Shown here piece after piece: positions 32,859 through 44,520 of a stretch of DNA of 64,000 nucleotides. The DNA comes from Closterium sp. NIES-65 (lineage: Eukaryota > Streptophyta > Zygnematophyceae > Desmidiales > Closteriaceae). Position numbers and translations under genes: made by a program. The stretch lies in the NCBI GenBank assembly GCA_948144175.1, contig CANXME010002497.1, positions 372,001 through 436,000 of the forward strand, read 5' to 3'. The notes beneath the pieces are model-generated. The model made no database searches. It was given only the letters and a program-made list of their open reading frames with translations, and was not told the DNA's origin. Every line of letters begins with the position of its first letter. The stretch's first letter is position 1.

Positions 32859-35800
32859 CTAGACTGCAGCACCTTCACCAGCAGCTGCAGCAGCAAGGCT
32901 TTCCTCGTACGCCGCCCACCCAGCCTCGCGATACTTCCTGGCAGCTTCCAGAGGGTCAGCCGCCTTGATGATTCCTCGGCCCACTATGATGATGTCGGAC
33001 CCCCGCTGCTTGATCACCTGGAGGTGGAGAGCGGTTGAGAGAGGTAAGAGGGGGTCAGGGGGCACAGCACATGAGGTGGAAGGGCGCAGAGGGGGTGAGC
33101 TCCCTTAATGACTCCCCGGCCCACTATGATGCTGTCGGACCCCCGCTGCTTCATCACCTGGGGGTGGAGAGCGGTTGAGTTGGGCATGAGGCGGGTGGGG
33201 GGGTTGCAAGGGAAGAATGAGATCCACCAATGGGTCCCACCCACTATGATGATGCCGCAGCAGCCCTGCTGCTTGATCAGTCACCTTAGTTTGCAAGGAG
33301 GGGACCAGGTTGAGTGGGTTCGGGCAGCAAGGATGAGTACCAAGAAGAAAGAGCATCTCTTAAGAACATCAAAGAATTAATGCCATAACCCCACACCCCT
33401 ACTGGCCACCCTCTTTCACAGCATCAACTGCACCACCGTTCAATCAACTTACCGAGTCTGGAGTGTTGTATTGCTGACCCAGCGCGTCCCCACCAGCAGC
33501 CAGCTGCACACCTGGTGTCATGTGCACCAACGTATCCCACACCCCCGCTGCCTCTTCTTCCCTCCACACCTCTGCACGACAGTAAAAGCATCCCCCTCTC
33601 CCTTCAACTCACCGCGTCTGGAGTGTTGTACTGGTGGCCCAGAGCATCCCCCCCAGCAGCCAGCTGCACGCCTGGCGTCCCAACGTATCCCACACCCCCG
33701 CTGCCTCCGCTTCTTACAACAACGAACCCATTGCACTCTCACGTTCATAACTCGTGCCAGCTTACAGCGTCTGGAGTGTTGTATTGCTGACCCAGCGCGT
33801 CCCCTCCAGCCGCCAGCTGCACGCCCGGCGTCATGTGCACCAGCGTATCCCACACCCCTGCCGCCTCCGCCTCCCTCACAGCCGCCGCCAGCTCCTCACA
33901 CGCGCCACCAGCAGCAGCGGCGGCAGCGGCAGTGGCACCACTACGCCAGCCTCCAGGTTGGATGGAGATGAAGCCAATGACATAATCCGGGTCGGTAAGC
34001 GCCATTCTCAGCGTGGCGGCGGTGTAGGTGGAGTGGGCGAGGGTGCCTGCTGAGCTCATCTCCGCCAGGAGGAGGAGGGACCCGCCCTGCCAGAGAAGGG
34101 CAAGGACAGAGCGCACAGGGCAAGGGAAGGAGGTGGGTCAGCAGCAGAAGGATCAGCAGCAGCAGCAGCAGCAGCGGCAGTGGCACCGGCGCGCCAACCC
34201 CCCGGGTGGATGGAGATGAAGCCGATGAAGTAGTCCGGGTCGGTGAGCGCAGCGTGGCTGCCGTGTAGGTGGAGTGGGCTAGTGTGCCTGCTGAACTCAT
34301 TTCCGCAAGGAGCAGGAGGGACCCGCCCTGATGGAGGGTGACGGGGAGGAGAAAGTATACGCTTTCGGAATCGCACCCCTAGCTTCTAGTTGGAAGAAAC
34401 CCCATCCCACCTCACTCCACCCCACCACACCCCACCCTACCCATAGCTTCTGCTGGAATCTTTGGATGAAGCCTGGCCCCATGACACCCTTACATGTAAG
34501 CTTACCCCACCCCACCCTGTTGCACCGCACCCCAACCCGATCCACCGCTCTCCATCCCGCCATACCTTCTGCTTGAGCCCCTGGATGATGCCTGGCCCCG
34601 GCACGCCATGTGCATTGATGATGTCAGCCCATTCGGAGATCTTGTAGACGCCCCTGCGAGCAACGAGGGGAAGCGGGCGTGAGAGAACAAGGGTGCGAGT
34701 GAGTGAGTGTGAGGGAGAGGGGCACACATGATGCCTAACTCGGGCACGCCATGCGCGTTGATGATATAAGCCCATTCCGAGATCTTGTAGACGCCCCTGG
34801 GAGCAGCAGGCGGAGAGTGAAAATGAGCGTGAGAATGAGAGTGAAAATGAGCGTGAGAATGAGAGTGAGAACGAGTGAGAGTGCGAGAGAGAGAGAGAGA
34901 GAGAGAAAAGAGTGAGAGTGAGGGTGCACGCAAGAAGAGTGACAATGGTAGTGGCATGGATAGAAATTGGGTCGATGACTGTGGGGCCTTTATCTAGGAG
35001 AGGTGACTTTTGAGTCGACTCAAAAGTCACCACGCAAGATAAGTGACAATAGTAGCGGCACGGATGGAAACTGGGTTGATGCCTGAGGGGCCTTTTTCTA
35101 GGCGCCTCAATATGTGGGATGATGCATGTGGATGCTTTTTACAGGCGTGAAAATAAACGACACGAGGTGAAGGGGAAGAGAATGGGAGAGAGAAGGACAT
35201 GTACAAAACCCCACCATGTAACCACACTCACCCGCCGTACTGCATGGTAACCGTGTTACCAATGTCAGCAAACTTGCGGTCCTCAAACACCAGGAAGTCC
35301 AGCCGCGTGGCGATCTGCATCAGAGGAGCAGAGTAAGGCGGGAGCAAAGCGGTACGAACACATGAAGGGAAGGAGGGAAGAGGGCAGAGGAGGTGAGTAA
35401 CTGGGTTTGCCCACTTGTGGCCCTCAAACACCAGGAAGTCCAGCCGCGTGGCGATCTGCAGCAGGAAACGGGAGAGAGGGCGAGAGAGAGGTACTTAGAG
35501 GATGGTGCTCCAAAAGACCAGGCAGACAGTGATGAAACAACGGTGAAATTAAATACCTATGACAAAATACACACAATTGCTCGTCATCGCACGCAGCCGC
35601 TCCTCGCCACTCAGCACCACACAGACAAACAGCCACGCACCACCACACGGCACCACACACACGGCACCACACACACGGCACCACACACACGGCACCACAC
35701 ACACGGCACCACACGGCACTGCAGAGCACCACTCACTCACCTCGCGGATGCGCTTGCCGAACTCGGGAGTGAAGTCCGGGAGAATGTCCACGTGCGTCTT

Positions 35801-37672
35801 GAGCACACAAATCTCCGACCCGATCTGTTCGAGGGGTTTTGGGTACAAGCGGGATAAGGGAGCAACGCGCATTGGGGGGTTAGACACGAGAATGGCAGCA
35901 GGGAAAAGGGCCACGGGAGAATGTCCACGTGGGTCTTGGGAACGCAAATCACCGACCCAATCTGAGCATAGGGTTTTGAGGAAAAGCATGGGGTTTTAGA
36001 GGGGCAAAGCAAGCAGGGTTTAAGGTGTAGACATGCGGGCCATGGAAGAATGTCCACGTGCGCCTTGAGCTCGCAGATCTCTCATCCGATCCGCGGGCTG
36101 CGGTGGAAGAAACGGGTATGGTTGGGACGTCAGGGTTGAGGGTTTTGGACGGCAGAGTTTGGGGTTCTGAGAGAATGGAAATAGGGTTTCGAAATTGAAA
36201 TATTGGCTGGAACAGAATGGGCGTGTGAGACGAGGGGAGACGGAGGGAAAGGGGGAATGAAAGGAGGGGCTTCGCCTGTGTGCTGAGGCTGTAACCCAGA
36301 CCCTATGACTATGGACATCGTTTAGCAGTCTTAAAAAACCTATGGCCATGCTTGCAAGCGCAAGGTATTGATACATTCGTCATCTTGTTCCTTTCACCTT
36401 TCGCTCCCCCTTCCTCACCATCCCCCACCATCCCCTCCTCCCTCCCAACGTTCCGCTCGCCCCGTTCCCCCCCCCACCCCGCCTGCTCACCGTTTCCGCC
36501 AGCTTGAGCAGCTCTTCCGCCGACTCCACGTCAGCAGCCACTGACAGGTTTGTCTTTTTCCGCTCCATGATCTCCCACAGCCGCCGCCCCACCTCGTTCT
36601 TCGCCAGGGCCGCGCGAGCGGCGTACGACTTTCGCGAAGAGGCGGCGGTTACAGGGGCAACCGTTACAGCGGGCGCGGGGGCGGCGGCGGGAGCAGCGGC
36701 GGGGTTTGCGGTTTGGTTTTCCGCGATGAATTTGGTCACGGATTCTGCCACATCATTGGTCAGCTTGCCGTGCTTGACCAATGCCGTGACGACATGTGTC
36801 AGAGTCAGCGCCGCGTGGAGGCGCAGCCCACGCGCCGCCAGATGCGCAGCGCCGCCTTGTTCCCTATCGATAAGGACAACCACGTCAGTTACTTTCAACC
36901 CAACCTCGTTAAGCGGTTCTACAGTTTCCATAACGGATGCTCCGCTTGTAACGAGGTCCTCAATAACGAGGCAATGCTGGCCGGTCTCGAAGGCCCCTTC
37001 GATGGCCTTCCTTGTTCCGTACCCTTTCACCTCCTTCCTTCGCATGACCATCGGCACGTTTCGCGAGAGCGAAATGGCCGTGGCGATGGGTAACGCGGTG
37101 TACGGGACTCCGCAGACGTTGTCGAATTTCGCAGCGGCATCGGATTCGCCGACAACCGACGGGCACACGAGCGCCCACATCGCGTCGGCCACCTGCTGCA
37201 GCAGCTTCGGATACGATACGATCACGCGCAGATCAATGTAAATCGGCGACCATATTCCGCTCTTAAGCTTGAAACTGCCGAATTTCACAGCCTCGACTTC
37301 GTGCAAGGCCAGCACGAGCGCATCGGACGGATCAGCCATTGGCGGAATCGGGCAAGAGGGGATTTCGACGAGATCGGACGGTCGAGATTCTTCGCTGGCG
37401 ACGAAAGATTGGCTCGACGCCCTGGCCGCGGGAGTGACGTTTGCGGAACGGTTTTTCCGCGCGTGGGCGGATGGGGATTGCGCGAACGGGGCTAGCTGTT
37501 CCGCGGGGTGCGCTTTCCGCAATGCGGATGTTCCGCGGGAAATAGGGCTAGCGCGCGGAGGAGAGGGGCACCGCGCGAACGCAGGGGAGCGGGACCCGGG
37601 GTCAGCAATAGAAGAGGAAGAGGCGCTACTTCTCGAAGTGAAGGGGCGCGAGCTTGGGGGAAGAGAAGCCAT
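32859..37672 (-). CDS. UMPS: Uridine 5'-monophosphate synthase (OPRT-ODC), 6 exons
   Basis: Bifunctional last steps of de novo pyrimidine synthesis: orotate plus PRPP to OMP, then decarboxylation to UMP. Exons: 37672-36491, 35824-35741, 35314-35232, 34653-34566, 34086-33766, 33017-32859; phases 0,0,2,0,0; product 638 residues, stop TAG. OPRT spans about residues 113-320 with the PRPP motif [14 protein letters not shown] (234-247). ODC starts near 365 and has K403 in LKTHVDI, then D434, K436, D439 in [12 protein letters not shown], and the phosphate loop [11 protein letters not shown]. The first 111 residues are Ser/Arg/Pro/Ala-rich and acid-poor, like a plastid transit peptide. M112 (codon at 37339-37337) starts exactly at the conserved domain and could give a cytosolic form. 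Every internal exon has decayed copies nearby. Confidence 0.96.
33095..33300 (-). pseudogene. Two copies of UMPS exon 6 start
   Basis: About 33100-33165 reads acceptor CAG then [18 protein letters not shown], almost the real [18 protein letters not shown] at 33017, then decays. About 33235-33300 is a more damaged copy. Both keep the acceptor side only and lie in the last intron. Confidence 0.85.
33450..33710 (-). pseudogene. Copies of the 3' part of UMPS exon 5
   Basis: About 33455-33560 and 33605-33710 repeat the minus-strand sequence for [31 protein letters not shown] and the following GT donor, with substitutions and deletions. They lie in the last intron, downstream of the intact exon. 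Confidence 0.85.
34135..34335 (-). pseudogene. Copy of the 5' part of UMPS exon 5
   Basis: Reads [20 protein letters not shown] then loses about seven bases and shifts frame; the second half ([18 protein letters not shown]) is still clear. Compared with the exon at 34086 it cannot be spliced in frame. It lies just upstream of the intact exon. Confidence 0.85.
34437..34500 (-). pseudogene. Copy of UMPS exon 4 3' end and donor
   Basis: The minus-strand sequence parallels exon 4's [12 protein letters not shown] and its GTATGG donor ([11 protein letters not shown] then LWVG). It lies 3' of the intact exon at 34653-34566. Confidence 0.75.
34735..34805 (-). pseudogene. Copy of UMPS exon 4 5' part
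   Basis: Acceptor then [20 protein letters not shown], against the true [20 protein letters not shown]. The donor half is missing. Confidence 0.85.
35002..35031. repeat. Perfect 30-bp palindrome, TCGA core
   Basis: Spacer-free inverted repeat centred on TTTTGAGTCGACTCAAAA, in a UMPS intron. Arms share ACTTTTGAG with the palindrome at 11598-11629. Confidence 0.9.
35398..35465 (-). pseudogene. Copy of UMPS exon 3 5' part
   Basis: Reads [18 protein letters not shown] on the minus strand after CTGCAG, against the real [18 protein letters not shown]. Its catalytic Asp and Lys codons are mutated. It lies upstream of the intact exon. Confidence 0.85.
35912..36100 (-). pseudogene. Two copies of UMPS exon 2 5' part
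   Basis: About 35917-35965 reads [18 protein letters not shown] (real: [18 protein letters not shown]). About 36043-36095 is further decayed. Each begins at an acceptor-like CAG and loses the donor half. Confidence 0.85.
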
Positions 37673-38348
37673 GAACTGAAAGCTAGAAATATGGCTTGGG
37701 CGCCATTGAATAGGGTGGGAGCGCAGGCGCAGAAAGGGCAGAACGAGGGGCAGGTGTGGCCTGGCGGGGGACAGGGTCTTGGGATGGGGATTTGAAATTT
37801 GAGTAATAGACTGTGGTGGGGTGCGGTAATGCTGGGTGACTCACAATCCCCTGCTGGCATGAGATTCCAGGCCAGCACATGCCAAGCTCGTTACAAGAAT
37901 GACTCGATAAGAATTTAAAGCACAAATTCTGTCGTAGAACCAGATAGGAAATGGAGAGCAATTTCAAGCCAACTGGTTTAAACTTCAAATTCATTCTCTA
38001 GCAACTCCGTTCAGCTGCCATCACCATTTGAATCTCATTTCTCTTTCCTTCACGCTATTTGAGACTCAACCTTCGCAATCATTGGAACTTGCCGTTTTCC
38101 TACCCTATTCACTGTATTCTCCCTCCAAGTCTCCCTTCCCATCACCACTACGGTATGCCTAGAACAACACTTCCCACACACTTGGAACCAGGCCATGCCA
38201 ACCCCTCCTCCCAGTAATCCCACCAACACCATTTCCTCCCAAACCAGCATAAAAAACCCTGCCAAAAATAATGGACCGTATCATGGAAAAGAATAGTGCA
38301 CCTGGAAAACTGCCCAGAAACCAAGTGTGGCCATGCTGACTTGCTCAT
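37673..38348. other. UMPS upstream region / PPP1R11 3' side
   Basis: About 675 bp between the UMPS ATG and the PPP1R11-like stop codon. The genes point the same way. AT-richer in 37790-38060; no coding exon seen. It should contain the UMPS promoter. Confidence 0.4.
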
Positions 38349-39242
38349 TCACTCACTCCTGTGCTCATCCTCACCACCTGATTCTCCCCCTTCTCCCTCC
38401 CCACCGCCACCTCCCACCTCACCCTCCCCACCCCCGCAGTGCCCATGACAGTGCTTTCCATGTCCATGCCTGTGCCGTCTTCTCCTCCTCCCACTGCTCC
38501 CGCCTTCACCATTCCCCTCTGATCCTATCGGTCTAGAAGAGGAGGAAGGAGCCGAACCATGTGCATCTGCTGCTCCTTGTCTCGGCCCCCCTACACTCCC
38601 TGACTTGCCAGCATCTGAATTTGCCTCTCCCATGTCCCTTGCATCGTCCCGCCCTCTTCCCGCCCCATTATTGCCACCATCGCTGTTGTCACTCTCGCTG
38701 TCACTGCTACTGCTGCTGCTACTGCTGCTCTCGCCGAAGGGCCGCTGCTTGTGGAAAATGCAGCACTCTATATTGGGGACGACGGGATGTGGGGTGCAGG
38801 GTACATATATATAGAAAGGTTCAAGCTGGTTTCACGAACTCTCAACAACAGCCTGTAGCTTGTAGAAAACGAAGGGCTCTATACAGAGGTTTGGCAGAGT
38901 GAGGAAGGAACATAACAGAGGTAGGTAGAGGAAGAAGAGTCCGAATTGGAAGAAAGAGCAAGCTAGACCGCCTCACATTGCACCCCGCATATGCTGCACA
39001 GAAAGACAAACACTCACTCTTGGACCCTTTTTTTGTTCAGATGCTCGTGTTACACTGTTCCCTCCCTCCACTGCACTCTCCCCTGCAAAGTTTGAATCGA
39101 CTCATACCACATGATGCACGGATGCATACGGTGCATGAGTAGAGACGCACTCACTCTTTGATTTCTTCTTGTTGAGATGCTCGTTGTCCACTGTTCCCTC
39201 CCTCCACTGCACTCTCCGTCGGGGTGCCAACCGGATCACCAC
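38349..39242 (-). CDS. PPP1R11: PPP1R11/YPI1-type protein phosphatase 1 inhibitor (first exon missing)
   Basis: Inhibitor-3 proteins bind protein phosphatase 1 in the nucleus through an RVxW-type motif. Exon 39242-39155 gives VVIRLAPRRRVQWREGTV then DNEHLNKKKSK; RVQW fits the PP1-docking RVxF-type motif. The donor GTGAG leaves phase 1. Exon 38767-38349 completes the Lys codon and reads KCCIFHKQRPFGE, the family's Cys-Cys and HK-x-RPFGE signature, followed by Ser/Asp and a long Gly/Ser/Glu/His-rich tail ending at TGA 38349. The tail is longer than I recall for the animal protein. I could not find the N-terminal exon upstream; the reading frame before 39242 meets a stop at 39276-39278. Decayed copies of both exons are present. 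Confidence 0.85.
38830..38885 (-). pseudogene. Copy of PPP1R11-like exon start
   Basis: Minus strand TATAG then AGCCCTTCGTTTTCTACAAG, parallel to the intact acceptor and start at 38767 (TATAG then AGTGCTGCATTTTCCACAAG). The two Cys codons are lost. Confidence 0.75.
39005..39092 (-). pseudogene. Copy of the PPP1R11-like RVQW exon
   Basis: Reads RVQWREGTV, then a stop, then HEHLNKKR and a GTGAG donor on the minus strand. It copies the 3' two-thirds of the exon at 39242-39155 and lies in the intron that follows it. Confidence 0.85.
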
Positions 39243-39842
39243 CTGATCCACCACGGCTGCTTGGACGGCCCAGATTCAACGAGCAACAAATGCAAGGGAA
39301 GACAATAGGTCGCAATCAGAAGCCAAAACTGGATATGTTGTGGCAATTGGAGCACCAGTGGATAAACTTACCTGATCTGGACGGTGGGGATTGACGCGTG
39401 GTTGCAACACAATGAGATGGGTAAGGAGCACGGGCGAGCACAAAAGCTCAAAGCATGTACCCAGGAGAAGCAGTTGAACGCACAAGGAGACAGAAAAGGG
39501 TAACAGCCCACAACAACTTCCAGCCAACTAGGTTTGGGTTCAAAGGTTGCACAATCCACCCTAGACGCTAGCTGAAAGAAGATTTGATTGGGACGCAACC
39601 AGCTAGGTTGGAAAGTTGTACATTCCATTCCAGCCTAGGTGCTAGGAAAAACAAGCAAGATGCCGCACCGCAGGGAGTGGGGAAGATGAGAAAGGGTTCG
39701 ACAGATGGCTCATAACACAAACAATACAAGGTTAGAAAGGTTCGAGGTGCGGGTTGAACATGTGTACAGGCAACCGCGATGGGGCCAAAGTCGAGTCCAC
39801 TCACACAACAGACAGCTTTCTCAGGCACCTCAGAAACAGAAT

Positions 39843-40960
39843 GCTCATAACTGTAACCGCAGCAAGCGGCCGGTCTTTACCAGCTTGCCACGTTACTGTG
39901 GCTTTTGATATGACTCAAAAAGGCATGCTCATATCATAACTGCAACTGCGGTAACCGGTCCTTACATGCTTGCCCCGTTACTGTAACCGCAAATGCGTTC
40001 CTCGTAGCCTTTTCACTCTCCTCCTAACTTAAAAGACAAACACACGGCAGAAGGTCGTTACCTTCTCGCTCCGTAACCGTAACCGCAGTGGAGGCGTTGC
40101 TGACTACCCCTCCGACTCGTCATGCTGCTAGTCTCGCGACAGATTTGCGACTTCTCAAAAGCGGGCATTTGCTTGCTCCATGACTGTAACCGCAGTAGCA
40201 TAGCTAGTAGCCGTTGAATCGACACAAAAGACCCGGCGGGAGATGGTTACCTGTTTGCTCCGTGATTGTAACCGAAGTTGCGTTCCTCGTAGCCGTTTGG
40301 TTGGCCATGCTGCGTACTCCTCCTGGGATGCAGACCAGCGCGCAAGAATTATCGTGACGACGAGTCACGAGGAGAGCGGTGCGAAGGTGTTGCGACCTCG
40401 CGTCTTTGAGACGTCCCAAGAGTCCTTCCGACTCGGAAACACAGACCAGATCAGCAAAGTATTGCCACTTTGGATAATCGTGGCAATGAGACTCAGAGCG
40501 AGCGAGAGGTGACTCGACGTCGTGACTTTGAGACGTTCGAAAAGCTTCTTTGGAGCGAAAGCGAACGGGAAGAGTGGGGGAAACGGAAAATTCAGACGAT
40601 CTGAAAGCTCAGCTTGAACGAGGTACAGACGGGACGGAAGGTGTGAGGGACCGAAAGACTTTGAGTGAACGAGTCTGAGAGCGAGCGGATGCGGAGGTGT
40701 CTAGCCGTCGTGAATTTGAGACGTTCTACGACTTCGAAACGTCTCAACAGTCCCTCGCGACGCGAGCTTAGAAGAATCAGCGAGAAGTTGAGAGCAAGAG
40801 CGAGCGTACGCGGAGATGTCTCGACGTCGCGACGAGAACGGATACTACGAACGATCAGAGAGAAGTTTTGCGTGCTCAGCCAATAGCTTAGTTAGTTAGA
40901 AGCACTTCGCCAAGTTGAAACAGCCGTTCGGGTCTGGTTCTAATCCGTAACTGCGACTAC
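39843..40960. repeat. Degenerate GTAACCGCAG repeat zone
   Basis: At least six diverged copies of a unit containing TGTAACCGCAG, often with GCGTTCCTCGTAGCC, at about 39851, 39937, 39973, 40073, 40182 and 40264. These are followed by repeated TTTGAGACGT words at about 40405, 40527 and 40715, the last with an inverted partner. No gene is seen from 39243 to 41312. Confidence 0.6.
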
Positions 40961-41840
40961 TAGAATCACCTATTTGTGATTTTTTTGGCCGTGTATCTCG
41001 GATTAGGGCGTGTCACCTCGGACTTTCAATGGGGCTTGTTCGAACAAACACCGGACTAAACCAAACTGTGTAATGTACTGTACCACAGCCAATCCCCAGA
41101 AATTCGAAAATCGAACAGCTGGTTACAACCCGAGGAGACACGCCCTTATAAGCAAAACTGACCGTGGGGTGGACAATTTGTACTCGTTGGAGAAAACCAA
41201 GGTATGTGTCAGTGTTGGGGCATTGTTCGACTCCAAGTCTACTGAATACACCCATACAGCTTACCAGTATGATCCTACATACCTAAAATATTTTGCTGGA
41301 GGACAAGACAAAGTAATACCGTATCACCCCGGATAAAAGCGCAGGCCTATGTTCAGCGCATGCGCTTATATCTGGAGCAATGCGCTTATGGCCGATCCTC
41401 AATTATATGCGCACCCCTTATAAAACCCTGATTTATTATAAGCGCATGTATAAGCATATTAAAAAAAACGGATTAAAACAGTAACGACTTCACGTTTTGC
41501 AGCAAGTCCACATCCACTTCTACTCTGTTCGACTCCCTCGAGGGCGGGCTCGCTCAGGAAAAGCGCAACGGTGCGAAGTTGACCTGACAGAGGGGCTCGG
41601 GAACAACTGTTGTCTGTGCGCTGCGAGTGAGCGACTGCAGGCCATTGGTCGTACACTGGGGCAAGCCTCTACGATGCGAACGAGCGACTGCAAGCTATTG
41701 GTTCATACCCTGGGCTGGGGCGAGCATGACACATTCCTATGCGAAAGTGACGTGTCCTTGCCCTTGTGCACCGGCAGAGAATCGCCATCGCGCGATTCTG
41801 ATTCAGAACGCTCCACACATTTCGATTTGAATGAGATTGC

Positions 41841-41961
41841 TGTCAAATTATAATGTTGTGTAGGCTATATTGGGGAAGCCTATATGGGGTACACATTTCC
41901 AGGGTTGCATATTTGTATCACTTTCGTTCCTTAGTCAATCATTCTCGTTTCAGTTTTCTCA
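41841..41961 (+). repeat. 5' LTR of element D
   Basis: 121 bp, TGTCAAATTATAATG...GTTTTCTCA, then the primer site TGGTATCGAGC. Confidence 0.9.
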
Positions 41962-42059
41962 TGGTATCGAGCAGGTCCCCTAGTGGGAACTGTGCCTAGG
42001 GCCCACCACATCGATTTTTTTTTCCTGCCCGCAGCGCGCTCAGCCCGAGTCGCGCTCCT

Positions 42060-42900
42060 CTCTCTCACTGCGTCGCGCCGCCCTAGCGGCCCCGTCGCCC
42101 TAGCGGCCCCGTCGCCCTGGCGGCCCCATCGTCCTAGCGGCCCCGTCGCCTAGCCCTACGGCCCCGTCGCCTCGCCCTACGGCCCCGGCGCCGCCCTGTC
42201 CCGGCCCCGCCGCCCTTCGCTGCGGCCCCTGCCGCCCTTCGCTACGACCCCGCCGCCCTTCACTGCGGCCCCGCCGCCCTTCCCTAAGGCCCCGCCGCCC
42301 TTCGCTGCGGCCCCGCCACCCTTCGCTGCGGCCCCGCCGCCCTTTGCTGCGACCCCGCCGCCCTTCGCTGCAACCTCGCCGCCCTTCTCTGCGGCCCCGC
42401 CGCCCTTTGCTACGGCCCCGCCGCCCCTCTCGCTGCGGCCCCGCCGCCTACCTTGCGGCTCCGCCGCCCTTCGCTGCGGCCCCGCCGCCCCTCTCGCTGC
42501 GGCCCCGCCGCCTACCTTGCGGCTCTGCCGCCCTTCGCTGCGGCCCCGCTGCCCCTCTCGCTACGGCCCCGCCGCCCCTCTCGCTGCGGCCCCGCCGCCT
42601 ACCTTGCGGCCCCGCCGCCTACCTTGCGGCCCCGCCGCCATTCGCTGCGGCCCCGCCGCCCTTCGCTGCGGCCCCGCCGCCCTTCACTGCGGCCCCGCCG
42701 CCCAACTGAGCCGCCCGAGCCGCCCGAGCCGCCCAAGCCGCCCGAGCCGTCCGTTCCGCCCGAGCCGCCCGAGCCGCCCGAACCGCCCGAGCCGCCCGAG
42801 CCGCCCGAGCCGCCCGAGCCGCCTGAGCCGCAGAGGAGCCGAGCCGCTGGTGCCGCCGAGCCGCAGTTGCTGCTGAGCCGCCCGAGTCGCCCGAGCCGCC
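42060..42900 (+). repeat. GC-rich leader repeats of element D
   Basis: About 30 variants of a 21-bp unit (GGCCCCGCCGCCCTTCGCTG plus C), then 9-bp GCCGCCCGA repeats, all between primer site and gag. The open frames here are low-complexity. Confidence 0.85.
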
Positions 42901-43016
42901 GTGTTGACGTGCTGCTGTGCTGCCGAGCTGCCCGAACCGCCCTGTCTGGTGAGAGCAGCGCTTCTGTCACTGCACTGCCCCTGTCCTACAATTAGCACAG
43001 CTAGCCTACTGCTGTC

Positions 43017-44520
43017 ATGGCCACCCCCAGTGTTCTCGCTTTTGACGCTGAGGGTCGGGCCATTGACTTCGAGGTCTGGGTAGATGACCTGCAGCTTTTC
43101 CTACAGTGCAATAGGGCAGACGGTCTCTCCCTCTTTGACCTCACCTCTTGAGCCTCCCCTGGCCCTGCTGCCAATGCCGACGCCACTGTTCGCTCCCAGT
43201 GGGCCACTCGCGATGCTGCTACACGTCTTGCTGTGCGTCGCCACCTGCCTACCACTAAGCGCGCACACTTTAGTCAGTACAAGAGTGCTCAGACCTTGTA
43301 CGACGCGGTAGTTGCGCGCTACTCTTCCCCTGCCACTGCTGCACTGAGCCGCCTCATGCTGCCGTACCTCTTCCCTGACCTTGCTGCCTTTCCCACAGTC
43401 GCTGACCTCATTACGCACCTCCGCACTAGTGACACTCGCTACCGCGCTGCGCTTCCTGCTGAGTTCTGCGCCAAGAACCCCCCCCCCCATGTACATCACT
43501 CTCTATTATATAGTCACCCACCTCCCTGACTCCCTTCGTGTAGTCAGGGACCACTTCCTCTCGGTCTGTCCCACCACTCCCACTGTTGACCTCCTAGAGA
43601 AGGCCCTCCTAGCAGCGGAGAAGAGCATAGTCGCTGTAGGAGCCTCTCGTGGTGACCCTCGCACCCCCATCTTTGAGGGGTGTTCCCCTTCCTCCCTTCT
43701 GCCCTCTGTCGCCTCTGCTGCTGCGGCCGACCTTGTTGGTCTTGAGTCGGTCGGTGCGGCGCCTACCCCTAGCGGGAGACGCCGCTCTGGCAAGGGCAAA
43801 GGGGGCAAGGGCGCGGGTGGAGCTAGCGGGGGTGGCGGAGGTGGCGGTGGAGGCGGCGGAGGGAGTGGGGGTGGCGGTGGGAGTGGTGGCGGGGGGGGAG
43901 GTGTCGGTGGCAGCAGTGGAGGCGGAGGCGGCGGCGGTGCTAGCGGAGGCGGCGGTGGTGGCGGATGTGGAGGAGGCGGTGGTGGAGGAGGTGGCGGTGG
44001 TCGGGGTGGCGCTTCGCAGCGGAGCAGCCCTGTTGGTGGTCAGCGCCAGCAGCAGCAGCAGCGTTCTCGGGACATTCCCCCCCCCTCAGCAGCTCCGTGA
44101 GTGGTACGCGCAGCGTCAACGTGGTGGGGGTTTTTGGTCCGTGCACCAACGTCCTTCGCTCCAGCGACCGCGCGGGTGAGCAGTGTGGGGGTGCCCACCC
44201 CACCCAGCGCTGCTTTGGCCGCCTGACGGACGCTTGGCATCACCAGTTCCCGGACGCCACTGAGATCCCCCGCTGGGGAGAGCTGTCTAGGGCAGGTGTA
44301 GCTATCTTTGATCTTGACTTTGATGCTATTCTTGCTGCCTTGTATGCTGTGACTTATAGTGACAAGGGTGATTGTTACCGGTGTTTCCCGCCCGATCCGG
44401 GCATTGAGACTGCTTCTCTAGGTGCTGGTGAGGCTGCTGCTCTAGGTGCTAGTGCGGCTGTTGCTCTAGGTGCCAGTGCGTCTGCGTCGGCTTCGGCCTC
44501 CCTCACCTTCACACTTGACT
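43017..44520 (+). pseudogene. Gag of element D (broken)
   Basis: ATG 43017 (MATPSVLAFDAEGRAIDFEV), TGA at about 43148, gag core FSQYKSAQTLYDAVVARYSS, C-run shifts at 43478-43490 and 44077-44086, glycine tract 43810-44010, QQLREWYAQRQRGG, then the knuckle CTNVLRSSDRAGEQC with AHPTQRC and HQFPDATEIPRWGELSRAGV. Confidence 0.82.

Noticed and set aside
34437-35033. Ser/His-rich minus frame including GAGAGTGA repeats
   Set aside because: It runs through UMPS intron simple-sequence and exon ghosts; the true exon there is only 34653-34566.
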